From Streptosporangium violaceochromogenes (GTDB lineage: Bacteria > Actinomycetota > Actinomycetes > Streptosporangiales > Streptosporangiaceae): a stretch of DNA of 64,000 nt. Each line of letters begins with the position of its first letter. The first letter of the stretch is position 1. Under the pieces are notes generated by a model. The model was given only the letters and a program-made list of their open reading frames with translations, was not told the origin of the DNA and did not search any database. The position numbers and the translations under genes were made by a program. Shown here piece after piece: positions 42,037 to 50,878 of the stretch. The stretch is taken from positions 1-64,000 of the forward strand of contig NZ_BNBB01000020.1 in assembly GCF_014654615.1 (NCBI RefSeq), written 5' to 3'.

Positions 42037-45000
42037 TCAGCGCATCCGGGTGACGGCCTCGCGGAGACGGCGCACGTCCCGCAGCCGTGCCTCGTAGGTC
42101 GCGCCGACCGCGACGAGCAGCAGACCTCCGGCCGCCACCGGCACCCAGCGCGGCACCGCCATCACGACCCGGGCGATCCACGGGGCCAGCTCGTGCAGGG
42201 CGACGACCGCCAGGGTGAGCCCGCCGAGAAACGCCGGGGCCTGGAGCCGCAGACGTGCCCCGGCCAGCAGTACGGCCAGGCAGACCACACCCAGCGACAA
42301 CGGCCTGACCCAGCCGGTGCCCGTCAGGGTCGCGACCGCGCTCGGCAGCAGGCTGGAGGCGAGCCCGGCCCCGTAGGCCCTCCAGGAGGAAAGGGCCCGG
42401 CCCCGCGCCCGCCACCGGCCGAAGGCCAGCAGGACCAGCGAGAACGGAACCGTGTACGCCTCGACCACGGTGATGTCGGAGGCGAGCAGCCGCAGCCAGG
42501 AGGCCACCAGCAGCAGGCCCGTCCCCGCGTACCCGGCCCACCGCCGGTCGGGCCGCAGCGCCGTACCGGCCATCATGACCCCGGCCGTCGCGCACGCCAG
42601 GGCCGCCGTGGGAAGGCTCGCGGCGGCGAGCGCCACGCCCACGGCGGCGAGGACGTACCCGGCCCCCTCCGCCCCGGCCGCGAACGGCCGGCTCCGGAAC
42701 CGCCCGGCCACGGCCGCCGCCGCGCAGGCCACGGCGAGCAGACCGAACGCCGCGTGCCGTACCGGCCACTCCAGCGCGATCCCGGCGGCCAGCGCCTCGC
42801 CGCCGGCCAGCAGCGTCGCCGTCCCGGCCGCCGCCGCCCGCACGTCCGGCACCCGCCCGCCGAGGGCGACCAGCGCCGCGGCGACCGCCGCCACCGGCAG
42901 CGCGGCCAGCGTCGCGGGCTCGCTCGCCAGCGCCCAGGAGAGCCCGGACGAGAGCGTCACCAGCGCCGACACCCCGGCGACGCCCGCGTTGGCACGGCCA
43001 CGCGCGGCCACCCACGCCGCCGGCCCGGCCCCCGCGACGAGCAGCCCCACCTCCATCCCGTACGGCATGCCGACCGAGATCGGCAGGGCGGCCGACAGCA
43101 GCGGCCAGCCCGTCAGCCCCGCCCTGATCACGCCCCCGCGCCCCGCGACCCGCCCGGCGACGGTCACCGCCGCAGCCGTGACGAGGGCGACGACCACGAT
43201 GAGGAGGGGATGGTGGCCGAGATCGCCGGTCGCGGCCCACGGGCGGGCGAGCGGACGGTAGAGGCCGGCAATCGCGGCGAAAGCGTCCCCCAGGGGCGGG
43301 ACCGCGAGCACGGCGAGCACCGCGCTCAGCACGACCCCGGCCCGCCGTCGCGGGTCGGCGTCCCCCGCCCCGGGCCACCGGTGGAGGCAGGTGAGCGCGG
43401 CCGACAGCGCGCCGGCGGCCAGGGCGAGGGAGAGCCCGTCGTCCACCGGCTGCCACCCGGTGCCGGTGACGACCGCCCAGATCAGGCCGGTCGCCGAGAG
43501 CACCGCCGCGACCAGGGCCGTCGCGCCGGCGGCCGGAACCCGGGCCGCGCGGGCCGCCGCCCCCCACGCCACCGTCAGCACGGCGAGCGTCACGTAGGTG
43601 GTGGTCCGCTCCGCGAGGGCGACGGCCGTCGCGATCACCGCCACCGGCACGGCCACGGCCGCCCAGGTCCCCGCCCAGACCGGCCTTTCGCCCAGGGCCA
43701 GACCGGCCACGAGCACGACGGCCAGGGTGGTGAGGAGAACGAGCGCGGGAAGGAGACCCCAGCCGGAGGAGAACGGGACGACGGCCACGGCCGGCGCCCC
43801 GGCGACCAGGGCGAGAAGGCCGACGGGGGCCGGCGTCCTCCGCGCCACCGCCGCGGCGGCGAGCGCGGGCAGCCCGAGCACGACCGGCGCGCAGGGAGGG
43901 GGCCAGATCTCCCCCGCGCCCGCGAGATCTCCCGGCCAGAGCCACACCCGGTCCAGGCGGGTGAGCGGCGTCAACAGCGCGAAGATCACCGAGGGCAGGA
44001 ACGGGACGGCGATCAGCCCGGCCAGGCACCCGGCGCACGCGGCGCCGAGGGAGCGGGTCCGGGCGTCGGCCGGCCCGGGGAGAAAGAGCGCGACCGCCCC
44101 GGCCGCCAACGCCCCGGCGGTGTACGGCACCGCCCACCAGTCAGGCGGGAGCGACGGCCAGAGGAAGGCCCCCAGCCCGGTGGCCAGCGCGAGCACCGAC
44201 CCGGCGGTGAGGACCCTGGCCCCGTACCCGCCCAGGCGCGGGGCGACGACCGCCCCGATCACCGCCGCCGCGACGAGCGGGACTCCTCCGAGCGGAGCGC
44301 CGGCCGGGCCGCCGGGGAGGAAGTCCGCCCCCGCCGGGGAGGAGTCGACGACGCCACAGGCCACTCCCAGCGTCCACACCACCCCGAAACAGACGCGCGG
44401 CACCGCGACGGAGCCCGCTCTTTCGGCCCACAGGAGCAGGGCGGCGTCGGCCGCGGCCGTCACCACGAGGGCGACGGTGATCCGGAAGAGGCCTCCGTCC
44501 AGCGCGAGCAGCGGGAGCGGGACCTGGGCGAGCACGATCGCCACCGCCGGGGGCAGCCTCAGCGGCAACAGCCGCGAGTATCCGGCCACGATGAGCGCCA
44601 CCACGCCGAACAGCAGGGCGGTGTAGTCGAGCCCGGACAGGCCGGAGTTTTCGGCCAGGCCGACGCGCCAGGCCGCGTAGCCGTCGAGGAAGAGCAGCGC
44701 GACGCCGAGCATCGCGATCGTCTCGGCGGTGGTCGTCAGCCCCCGCGCCGTCAGGAGCCGGGGCGCGGCGAGGGTGAGCACGGTGACCCCGCCGAGGATC
44801 GCCCCCCGCCCGCCGATGCCGATGTGCCCCCAGCTGACCACCGTGAACACCACGGCGGCGATGGTCAGGAGCAGGCCGCCCAGCCCCAGCAGCAGGTTCT
44901 GTACGGCCCTGGGCGAGAAGTCCTTCCTCGGCACGGCTCCGGCGGGGACGGCGGGTCCCGTCACGGCCCGCGGGCCATGCGGGCCCTGTGGGCCATGCGG

Positions 45001-45318
45001 GCCGGTCAGGGGGGACGGGACGCCGGGGGCGCCCACGGCCTGCAACGTGTCCCGTGCCCCGCGATCCCTGTCGGCCCGGAGCAGGCCGAGCAGATGCTCG
45101 CGCCGTGCCAGGAGGTCGGCCTCCCTGGCTCGCAGCCCGGCCAGTTCCTGGTCGATCCGCCATAAACCGGCGGCGACGGGGCCGTGGAGCGGCAGCGCGC
45201 AGCGCGGGCAGCGGTCCCGGCCTTCCATGAGGGGTGCTCCGCACTCCGGGCACCCCGCCCCCGGGCGGGGGCGATGCGGCTCCGAGGCCGCGCTCTGCTC
45301 CTGCATGGCGCCAAGCAT
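42037..45318 (-). CDS. large polytopic membrane protein with N-terminal zinc ribbon
   Basis: A 1093-aa protein. Residues 22-45 hold a zinc ribbon (CPECGAPL and CPRCALPL). A coiled region follows (DQELAGLRAREADLLARREH), then a Gly/Pro linker. From about residue 150 there are some thirty hydrophobic helices, starting LLLGLGGLLLTIAAVVFTVV and ending near ARVVMAVPRWVPVAAGG. The organisation matches large SCO-type integral membrane proteins widespread in actinobacteria but not functionally defined. The start could be 45318 or 45306 (MQEQSAAS); neither has a strong ribosome binding site. No transport or enzyme motif is recognised. Confidence 0.75.
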   Translation of the reverse strand: MLGAMQEQSAASEPHRPRPGAGCPECGAPLMEGRDRCPRCALPLHGPVAAGLWRIDQELAGLRAREADLLARREHLLGLLRADRDRGARDTLQAVGAPGVPSPLTGPHGPQGPHGPRAVTGPAVPAGAVPRKDFSPRAVQNLLLGLGGLLLTIAAVVFTVVSWGHIGIGGRGAILGGVTVLTLAAPRLLTARGLTTTAETIAMLGVALLFLDGYAAWRVGLAENSGLSGLDYTALLFGVVALIVAGYSRLLPLRLPPAVAIVLAQVPLPLLALDGGLFRITVALVVTAAADAALLLWAERAGSVAVPRVCFGVVWTLGVACGVVDSSPAGADFLPGGPAGAPLGGVPLVAAAVIGAVVAPRLGGYGARVLTAGSVLALATGLGAFLWPSLPPDWWAVPYTAGALAAGAVALFLPGPADARTRSLGAACAGCLAGLIAVPFLPSVIFALLTPLTRLDRVWLWPGDLAGAGEIWPPPCAPVVLGLPALAAAAVARRTPAPVGLLALVAGAPAVAVVPFSSGWGLLPALVLLTTLAVVLVAGLALGERPVWAGTWAAVAVPVAVIATAVALAERTTTYVTLAVLTVAWGAAARAARVPAAGATALVAAVLSATGLIWAVVTGTGWQPVDDGLSLALAAGALSAALTCLHRWPGAGDADPRRRAGVVLSAVLAVLAVPPLGDAFAAIAGLYRPLARPWAATGDLGHHPLLIVVVALVTAAAVTVAGRVAGRGGVIRAGLTGWPLLSAALPISVGMPYGMEVGLLVAGAGPAAWVAARGRANAGVAGVSALVTLSSGLSWALASEPATLAALPVAAVAAALVALGGRVPDVRAAAAGTATLLAGGEALAAGIALEWPVRHAAFGLLAVACAAAAVAGRFRSRPFAAGAEGAGYVLAAVGVALAAASLPTAALACATAGVMMAGTALRPDRRWAGYAGTGLLLVASWLRLLASDITVVEAYTVPFSLVLLAFGRWRARGRALSSWRAYGAGLASSLLPSAVATLTGTGWVRPLSLGVVCLAVLLAGARLRLQAPAFLGGLTLAVVALHELAPWIARVVMAVPRWVPVAAGGLLLVAVGATYEARLRDVRRLREAVTRMR

Positions 45319-45447
45319 GCCGCGCGCGGATTGCGATCCGCTTACGGGACCATCAACGCATGACGGGATATGACGGTCATTAGGTGCAGGAAGCGGGGAC
45401 GGGGGAAGGTCCCGAGGATGGGAGGGGTTCCTGGCGAGGGACGCACG

Positions 45448-46569
45448 TCACCGGGTGCGGCGGGCGAGCAGCGTGATGAAGCCGGTGGCCCCGGCGGCGA
45501 CGGCCAGCCAGAGCAGAACGGCGGAGGCGGGCACCCCGGCGTCGGCGTCGTGCTCCCTGGCGTCGGCGACGAGGGCGGTTCCCTCCTTCGTTCCGGCCGC
45601 CAGGGGGCTCTGGCCGTTCCGGCCGCCCTGACGGGCGCCGGCGGCGTCACCGGAGGAGGCCGGGGTGGGGGCGGTGGGGGCCGGGGCGGCGCGGGGAGCC
45701 GTCTCCCGCAGGACGCTTTCGGAAAGCGGCACGCGGTAGACCGGGCTGTTCCTGCCCTCGCTGCCGGTCAGCAGCGCCCTGCCGTCGGGCGTGTAGGCGA
45801 TCGACTCGGCCTGCTCCAGATTCGGCATCGACACCCGGGCGATCTGCTCGTCCGGCGCGCGGTAGACCGTCGCCGAGAAGTAGGTGCGGATCACGAAGCT
45901 CGACCCGTCGGGGGCGTAGGCGGCGTCGGTGGCCATGATGGGCGCGGAGCCGACCCTGCGGAGCACGTTGGTCCTGTCGGTGCGCAACCGGCTGGGGGCC
46001 GCGTAGATCGAGCCGGAGAACTCCTTGCTCACGATGTAGAGCCGCCCGGTGCCCGGGTGCACCATGACGCCCTCGGCGTTGTGCCCGCCGTCCTCGTACC
46101 GGAACCGGTAGCGGACGGCGGGGACGACGGCGTCGCGCAGGAGCGTGGGCTCCGGCACCCTGTAGACGGAGACGTCGGGCCAGGCGCCGTCGAAGTTGTC
46201 GCCGATGTCGGCGAACCAGAGGACCCCCTGTCCGGTCCGCGGGTCCTTGGAGGCCGCCATGCCCTCCCAGTCGCGGGCCCCCGCCCCCCGCAGGGTGAAC
46301 CTCGCGCGGGTCCGCCCGTCGGGGCCGACCGCGTAGAAGACCGGCCCGTCGGAGCTGTCGTTATGGGTGTAGTAGACGTCCTTGTGCGTCGGCGAGACGG
46401 CCAGACCGCTCGACTCGTTGATCCGCCTGTCCTTGAAGGAGAAGAACAGCGACTCCCCCTCCGCCCACGCACCCTCCGCCCACGCACCCTGCCCCAGCGA
46501 GACCGCCGCCCCGGCCAGCATGGCCACCACGAGCACGCGAATCACGACATACCCCGGTCTCCTCACCAT
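45448..46569 (-). CDS. secreted, membrane-anchored beta-propeller-like protein
   Basis: A 373-aa protein with an N-terminal signal (YVVIRVLVVAMLAGAAVSL) and a C-terminal membrane helix followed by RRTR (ASAVLLWLAVAAGATGFITL). The exterior domain has repeating units such as NESSGLAVSPTHKDVYYTHN, DWEGMAASKDPRTGQGVLWF and GHNAEGVMVHPGTGRLYIVS, consistent with a beta-propeller related to esterase-like or SdiA-regulated proteins. A linker rich in Ala, Pro and Thr precedes the anchor. There is no LPxTG motif. ATG 46569 is chosen to give a normal signal peptide; a GTG closer to the hydrophobic core is possible. The function is unknown. Confidence 0.65.
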   Translation of the reverse strand: MVRRPGYVVIRVLVVAMLAGAAVSLGQGAWAEGAWAEGESLFFSFKDRRINESSGLAVSPTHKDVYYTHNDSSDGPVFYAVGPDGRTRARFTLRGAGARDWEGMAASKDPRTGQGVLWFADIGDNFDGAWPDVSVYRVPEPTLLRDAVVPAVRYRFRYEDGGHNAEGVMVHPGTGRLYIVSKEFSGSIYAAPSRLRTDRTNVLRRVGSAPIMATDAAYAPDGSSFVIRTYFSATVYRAPDEQIARVSMPNLEQAESIAYTPDGRALLTGSEGRNSPVYRVPLSESVLRETAPRAAPAPTAPTPASSGDAAGARQGGRNGQSPLAAGTKEGTALVADAREHDADAGVPASAVLLWLAVAAGATGFITLLARRTR

Positions 46570-46841
46570 CCAGCCATCATGCCCTGCGCCGCGCCTAACC
46601 GGTGGAAGCCACCACGATCGGCACGCAGGTTCGCCGAGGGGCCCCGGTCCCCGCCTTTCCCCCGGCTCCCTCCCCGTCTCCCCCGGCTCCCTTCCCCGTC
46701 GCGGCCGCCTCCCCCTGGCGTCACCGGCCGCCACCGGTCGCATCTCCCCCTCCGGGTTGGGGATCCCGGCGAGGTCTGCCACGCTGTACGGCCCGCATCG
46801 AGACAACCCCGGCAGAACGGAATCAAGTGAACGGGTATATA

Positions 46842-46869
46842 GTTAGCAAAGGTAATGACATATGCTAAC
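46842..46869. promoter_or_regulatory. inverted repeat overlapping the MarR start codon
   Basis: GTTAGCA (46842-46848) and TGCTAAC (46863-46869) form a perfect 7-bp inverted repeat with a 14-base spacer. The right arm overlaps the ATG at 46862. MarR proteins often bind such AT-rich palindromes in their own promoters, so this is a likely autoregulatory operator. Confidence 0.55.
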
Positions 46870-47323
46870 GAACCACCTCAGGAAGGACCTCGTCGCGAAC
46901 CTGCGCAGCGACGCCGGTCTGGCCTCGGCACTCCGCGTGTCACTGACACGTCTGAACAGGCGCCTGCGCAGGCAGGCCGTAGGTCACTCGCTGACCCCCA
47001 CCCAGCTCGCGACGCTCGCCGCAGTGGAACGGCATTCCGGGATAACCCCCGGCGAATTGGCCGAGCACGAGAAGGTGCAGCCCCCCTCGATGACGCGCGT
47101 GATCGCCGCCCTGGAAGAACGGGGGCTGGTGTCCCGCGCCCCGCACCCGTCCGACCGCCGGCAGGTGACCGTGAGCGTGACCGATCAGGGGACGAGACTT
47201 CTGAAAGAGGAACGCCGCCGCAAGGAGGCGTGGCTGGCGCAACGACTGAAGGAGCTGACCCCCGAGGAGCGGGCGGTGCTCCGGCAGGCGGCTCCGATTC
47301 TGGAGAAGCTCAGCAGGAACTAG
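46862..47323 (+). CDS. MarR-family transcriptional regulator
   Basis: A 153-aa MarR regulator with the winged-helix core: LTPTQLATLAAVERHSGITP, GELAEHEKVQPPSMTRVIAA, LEERGLVSRAPHPSDRRQVT and the wing VSVTDQGTRLLKEERRRK. The DxRxxxV signature (SDRRQVTVSV) is intact. The inverted repeat at 46842-46869 spans its start. The MFS gene overlaps or directly follows it in the same direction, the usual regulator-exporter arrangement for drug efflux. The inducer is unknown. Confidence 0.92.
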   Translation: MLTNHLRKDLVANLRSDAGLASALRVSLTRLNRRLRRQAVGHSLTPTQLATLAAVERHSGITPGELAEHEKVQPPSMTRVIAALEERGLVSRAPHPSDRRQVTVSVTDQGTRLLKEERRRKEAWLAQRLKELTPEERAVLRQAAPILEKLSRN

Positions 47324-48816
47324 CCGACCCTGAGGAACCCAGGGCCTCGACGCCCCCTTCGGACGTCGAGGCGCGTGGCCCCCGCACCGGCACTCCCGCT
47401 CCCCCGGCCGCGGCTTCCCCGGACGGGGCTTCCCCGGACAAGGCTTCTCCGGACGGGGCTTCCCCGGACAAGGCTTCTCCGGACGCGGCGGCGCAGGCCG
47501 CGGAAGTGCAGGCCGCAGAAGTGCAGGCCGCGGAGACCGGAGGCGCGCAGGCGGTGCCCGAGGCGCCGGGCGGCATGTTCCGCTCGCTGCGCGTCTACAA
47601 CTACCGGCTCTTCGCGCTCGGCGGCATGGTCTCCAACGTCGGCGGCTGGATGCAGCGCACCGCCCAGGACTGGCTGGTGCTGGAACTGACGCACGGCAGC
47701 GCCGCCGCGCTCGGCCTGGCCACCGCGCTGCAGTTCCTGCCGCAGCTGCTGTTCGGGCTCTGGGGCGGAGTGCTCGCCGACCGCTATCCCAAACGGCGGC
47801 TGCTGGTCATCGCTCAGTCGATCATGGGGGTGCTGGCGCTCACCCTGGGCCTGCTCACCCTGACCGGTCACGCGCGGGTCTGGCACGTCTACCTGATGGC
47901 CTTCGCCCTCGGTCTCGTCCTGTGCGTCGAGGTCCCGACCCGGCAGTCGTTCGTGGTCGAGATGGTCGGCCGCCGGGACCTGTCCAACGCCATCGCGCTG
48001 AACGCCTCCAGCTTCAACCTGGCCCGCGTGGTCGGCCCGGCCCTCGCGGGCGTACTGATCTACGTGCTCGGCGGCACCGGCCCGATCTTCATGCTCAACG
48101 CGCTGTCGTTCGCCGCCGTGCTCGGCGCCGTACTGCTCATGCGCGCCTCGGAGCTGACCACCCCCGATCCGGTGCCCCGGGCCAAGGGACAGCTCCGCGC
48201 GGGGTTGCGTTACGTGCTGATGCGGCCGGACCTGCTGATGCCGATCCTGCTGATCGCCTTCGTGTCGATGTGCGCGATGTCGTTCTCGATGTCCATCGCC
48301 CTGATGGCGCGAGGGGTCTTCGGCGCGGGCGCGTCCTCCTTCGGCCTGGCCTCCAGCATGTTCGCGGTGGGTGCGCTGGGCGGCGCGCTCATGGCGGCCC
48401 GGCGCGTACAGCCCGGCCACCGGCTGCTGATCGGCGGAGCGGTGCTCTTCGGCCTGTCCCAGATCGCCGCCGGCCTGGCGGCGTGGTACCCGGCCTACCT
48501 GCTCCTCCTCGTCCCCGCGGGTGTCGCGCTGATCACGGTCAACACGGCGGCCAACACCCGGGTTCAGCTCGCCACCTCGCCGGAGATGCGCGGCCGGGTG
48601 ATGGGCATCTACATGCTGGTGTTCACCGGCGGCGCACCGATCGGCGCCCCCGTGCTCGGCTGGATCTCCGAACTGGGCGGCCCGCGCACGGGGGTCGTGC
48701 TCGGTGGGGTGCTCACCCTGCTCGGCACCGGCGCGGCGATAATGCTGACCAAGGTAATCGGCAGGAGGTCGCGTGCGGTTGTTCGTGGGAATGCTGCCGC
48801 CGCGGCAAGCGCGTGA
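47230..48816 (+). CDS. MFS exporter (EntS/DUF894 type)
   Basis: A 528-aa transporter if the GTG at 47230 is used. The conserved membrane part begins near MFRSLRVYNYRLFALGG (ATG 47575) and continues WMQRTAQDWLVLELTHG, then GVLADRYPKRRLLVIAQS and twelve predicted helices. It is preceded by an acidic linker with SPDGA/SPDKA repeats encoded by a 15-bp repeat. No better start lies between 47230 and 47500, so the linker suggests coding begins in the MarR gene; GTG 47506, 47521 and 47554 and ATG 47575 are alternatives. It probably exports a small molecule sensed by the MarR protein. Confidence 0.85.
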   Translation: MAGATTEGADPRGAGGAPAGGSDSGEAQQELADPEEPRASTPPSDVEARGPRTGTPAPPAAASPDGASPDKASPDGASPDKASPDAAAQAAEVQAAEVQAAETGGAQAVPEAPGGMFRSLRVYNYRLFALGGMVSNVGGWMQRTAQDWLVLELTHGSAAALGLATALQFLPQLLFGLWGGVLADRYPKRRLLVIAQSIMGVLALTLGLLTLTGHARVWHVYLMAFALGLVLCVEVPTRQSFVVEMVGRRDLSNAIALNASSFNLARVVGPALAGVLIYVLGGTGPIFMLNALSFAAVLGAVLLMRASELTTPDPVPRAKGQLRAGLRYVLMRPDLLMPILLIAFVSMCAMSFSMSIALMARGVFGAGASSFGLASSMFAVGALGGALMAARRVQPGHRLLIGGAVLFGLSQIAAGLAAWYPAYLLLLVPAGVALITVNTAANTRVQLATSPEMRGRVMGIYMLVFTGGAPIGAPVLGWISELGGPRTGVVLGGVLTLLGTGAAIMLTKVIGRRSRAVVRGNAAAAASA

Positions 48817-49360
48817 GGAACTGACCCGCGCGATCGCCCCCCACCGGTCCGCGTGGCAGGGGCTGCGCTGGCTGGATCCGGCCGGCTGGCACATGACGCT
48901 GGCGTTCCTGGGGGAGGTGCCCGAGGAGGTCCTGCCCGAGCTGGAGACCCGGCTCGCCCGCGCCGCCTCGCGTCACGCCCCGATGACGCTGTCGCTCGCC
49001 GGGGCCGGCGCCTTCCCCTCGGTCCGGCGGGCGCGGGTTCTGTGGACCGGTGTCCGCGGCCCTCACCCCCGCCTCACCCGCCTGGCCGGCTCGCTGGGGG
49101 CCGGCGCCGTACGGGCGGGAGCCGTACGGGCGGGAGCCGTACGGACCGACCGGCGGCGGCTCCGGCCGCACCTGAGCCTGGCCAGGTCCCGCGCCGACGT
49201 CGACGTGCGCCCCCTGGTCGAGGGGTTCGAGGCGTTCGCCGGGACCCCGTGGGAGGCGCGCACCGTTCACCTGGTGCGGAGCCGCCTGGGGGCCGTGGTC
49301 CACTATGAGACGATCGCCGAATACGTCCTGACGGCCTCGGCACCCGGTGGGCGGAGCTAA
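48773..49360 (+). CDS. thpR: RNA 2',3'-cyclic phosphodiesterase
   Basis: A 195-aa member of the 2H phosphoesterase family (former 2'-5' RNA ligase). Both catalytic motifs are present: HMTLAF (H-x-T) and HLSLAR (H-x-S). The N-terminus MRLFVGMLPPRQAREELTRA is typical. AGGAGG lies 6 bases before GTG 48773, inside the end of the MFS gene, so translation is coupled by a 44-base overlap. An in-frame 15-bp repeat encodes GAVRAGAVRAGAVR (around 49108-49150) just before the second motif. It hydrolyses cyclic phosphate ends of RNA; the physiological role is unclear. Confidence 0.9.
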   Translation: MRLFVGMLPPRQAREELTRAIAPHRSAWQGLRWLDPAGWHMTLAFLGEVPEEVLPELETRLARAASRHAPMTLSLAGAGAFPSVRRARVLWTGVRGPHPRLTRLAGSLGAGAVRAGAVRAGAVRTDRRRLRPHLSLARSRADVDVRPLVEGFEAFAGTPWEARTVHLVRSRLGAVVHYETIAEYVLTASAPGGRS

Positions 49361-49370
49361 GCTCCAGGAC

Positions 49371-49454
49371 GTGGATCGTCCCCGTCGCTGGCTCCTGCCC
49401 ACGGTGCTCGCACTGCTCGTGCTCCTCGTGGTGATCGGCGCCCTCGTCTCCTAG
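49371..49454 (+). CDS. 27-aa single-pass membrane peptide
   Basis: The peptide reads from GTG as MDRPRRWLLPTVLALLVLLV and ends VIGALVS: four charged residues, then one membrane helix that reaches the C-terminus. It begins 10 bases after thpR and its stop lies 4 bases before the end of the convergent aldo/keto reductase gene. The basic start and clean helix fit small membrane proteins seen after other genes in this group. The ribosome binding site (CCAGGA) is moderate. Confidence 0.5.
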   Translation: MDRPRRWLLPTVLALLVLLVVIGALVS

Positions 49455-49458
49455 CCCG

Positions 49459-50427
49459 TCACCAGGCGTACTCCTCCGGGGCCGTCTTGAATCCCGGGAA
49501 GATCTCGTCGAGCCCGGCCAGGGCCTTCTCGTCCAGCCTGATCTCCAGAGCCCGGAGGGCACCGTCGAGCTGATCGAGCGTGCGCGGCCCGATGATCGGC
49601 GCGGTGACGGCCCTCCGGTGGAGCAGCCAGGCCAGGCCGACGTCGGCCGGATCCTCGCCCAGCTCGTCGCAGAACGCCTCGTACAGCTCGATCTTGTCGC
49701 GGTGTTTCTCCAGTTCCCTGGTGATCTGCTCCGAGGCCGACCGTCCTTTGTCGATCTTCCGGAGGATGCCGCCGAGCAGGCCGCCGGCGAGCGGGCTCCA
49801 CGGGATCAGGCCCAGCCCGTAGTCCTCACAGGCCGGGATGACCTCAAGCTCGGCGGCCCGGACGATCAGGTTGTAGTGCGACTGCTCGGAGACCAGGCCG
49901 AGCGTGTTACGGCGGTCGGCGGCCTCCTGGGCCTTGGCGATGTGCCAGCCCGCGAAGTTCGACGACCCGACGTACAGGATCTTGCCCTGCTGTTTCAGGA
50001 TGTCCATGGCCTCCCAGAACTCCTCGAACGAGGTGTTCCGGTCGATGTGATGGGCCTGGTAGAGGTCGATGTAGTCGGTCCGCAGACGCTTGAGCGAGGC
50101 CTCCGCCGCGCGGCGGATGTTGAGCGCCGACAGCAGATCGTCGTTGGGCCAGTCCCCCATCGCGCCGTAGAGCTTGGTGGCGATCACCGTCTTCTCCCGG
50201 CGCCCGCCGCCCTGGGCGAACCACCGTCCGATGATGTTCTCGGTGACGCCCTCGCCCCGCCTCCAGCCGTACACGTTGGCGGTGTCGAAGAAGTTGATTC
50301 CCAGCTCGTGGGCGTGGTCCATGATCGCGCAGGAGTCTTCCTCCGAGGTCTCCGGACCGAAGTTCATGGTGCCCAGGCAGAGGCGGCTGACCTTCAGACC
50401 GGTACGACCAAGCTGCGTGTATTCCAT
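49459..50427 (-). CDS. aldo/keto reductase
   Basis: A 322-aa NADPH-dependent TIM-barrel oxidoreductase. The family signatures are present: LGRTGLKVSRLCLGTMNFGP, the catalytic Asp/Tyr in INFFDTANVYG, the Lys in KTVIATKLYG, and the His in DLYQAHHID. The NADPH-binding end APIIGPRTLDQLDGAL is complete. The start at 50427 (MEYTQLG) matches relatives; the frame extends upstream without support. It resembles the YajO/IolS-type subfamily. The substrate is unknown. It faces the thpR pair convergently and diverges from the DUF2530 gene. Confidence 0.93.
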   Translation of the reverse strand: MEYTQLGRTGLKVSRLCLGTMNFGPETSEEDSCAIMDHAHELGINFFDTANVYGWRRGEGVTENIIGRWFAQGGGRREKTVIATKLYGAMGDWPNDDLLSALNIRRAAEASLKRLRTDYIDLYQAHHIDRNTSFEEFWEAMDILKQQGKILYVGSSNFAGWHIAKAQEAADRRNTLGLVSEQSHYNLIVRAAELEVIPACEDYGLGLIPWSPLAGGLLGGILRKIDKGRSASEQITRELEKHRDKIELYEAFCDELGEDPADVGLAWLLHRRAVTAPIIGPRTLDQLDGALRALEIRLDEKALAGLDEIFPGFKTAPEEYAW

Positions 50428-50552
50428 AAACCACACTAAGCACGCGAAGCACCCACCCGTCGAGCCCCCCTTCCCCCGAGGGCGGAGGCCCCGCGGGCGT
50501 CGCCGTGGCCGGAAGAAGAGCCGGTGAGGGCACATCACCTACGCTGGAACAT

Positions 50553-50849
50553 GTGAACCAGTCTCCCCTGCGGGATCTCCAGCCGTTGAAGACCAACGAC
50601 TCGGCCACGATCCTCGTGGGCACCGTCCTGTGGGCGATCGCCCTGGTCGCGCTCCTGATCGCCCAGCCGGACCCGGAGCACCGGTGGTGGATCTGGACCT
50701 GTGTGTCGGGTATATGCGGCGGGCTGTTCGGCCTCTGGTTCGTCCGCCGTCGCGACCGCCGGAGGCCGTCCCCCGCCTCGCGGGAGCCCGAGCCCCCCGC
50801 TCCACGGACCCCCGTCCCTCCCGTCTCCCCTACCCCGCCGTCCCTCTGA
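50553..50849 (+). CDS. DUF2530 membrane protein
   Basis: A 98-aa protein of the DUF2530 family: LRDLQPLKTNDSATILVGTV, a first membrane helix (VLWAIALVALLIA), then the family WWIWTCVSGICGGLFGLWFV forming the second helix, and RRRDRRRP. The tail is Pro-rich. GTG 50553 matches the usual start. The function of the family is unknown. Its stop codon lies within the stem of a hairpin that separates it from the convergent ATPase gene. Confidence 0.85.
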   Translation: MNQSPLRDLQPLKTNDSATILVGTVLWAIALVALLIAQPDPEHRWWIWTCVSGICGGLFGLWFVRRRDRRRPSPASREPEPPAPRTPVPPVSPTPPSL

Positions 50850-50865
50850 GAGGCGCCTTTCTCAG
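50846..50865. terminator. hairpin between convergent genes
   Basis: CTGAGA (50846-50851) pairs with TCTCAG (50860-50865), extended by two G-U pairs to a 4-base CGCC loop. It contains the DUF2530 stop codon and lies 14 bases from the stop of the convergent ATPase gene, so it could end transcription in both directions. Confidence 0.45.
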
Positions 50866-50878
50866 CCGCCCCGGAAGG

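Noticed and set aside
42193..45165. A 990-codon plus-strand frame opposite the large membrane protein
   Set aside because: Low-complexity Arg/Gly/Gln/Asp-rich translation without any domain, exactly opposite a membrane protein with clear helices.
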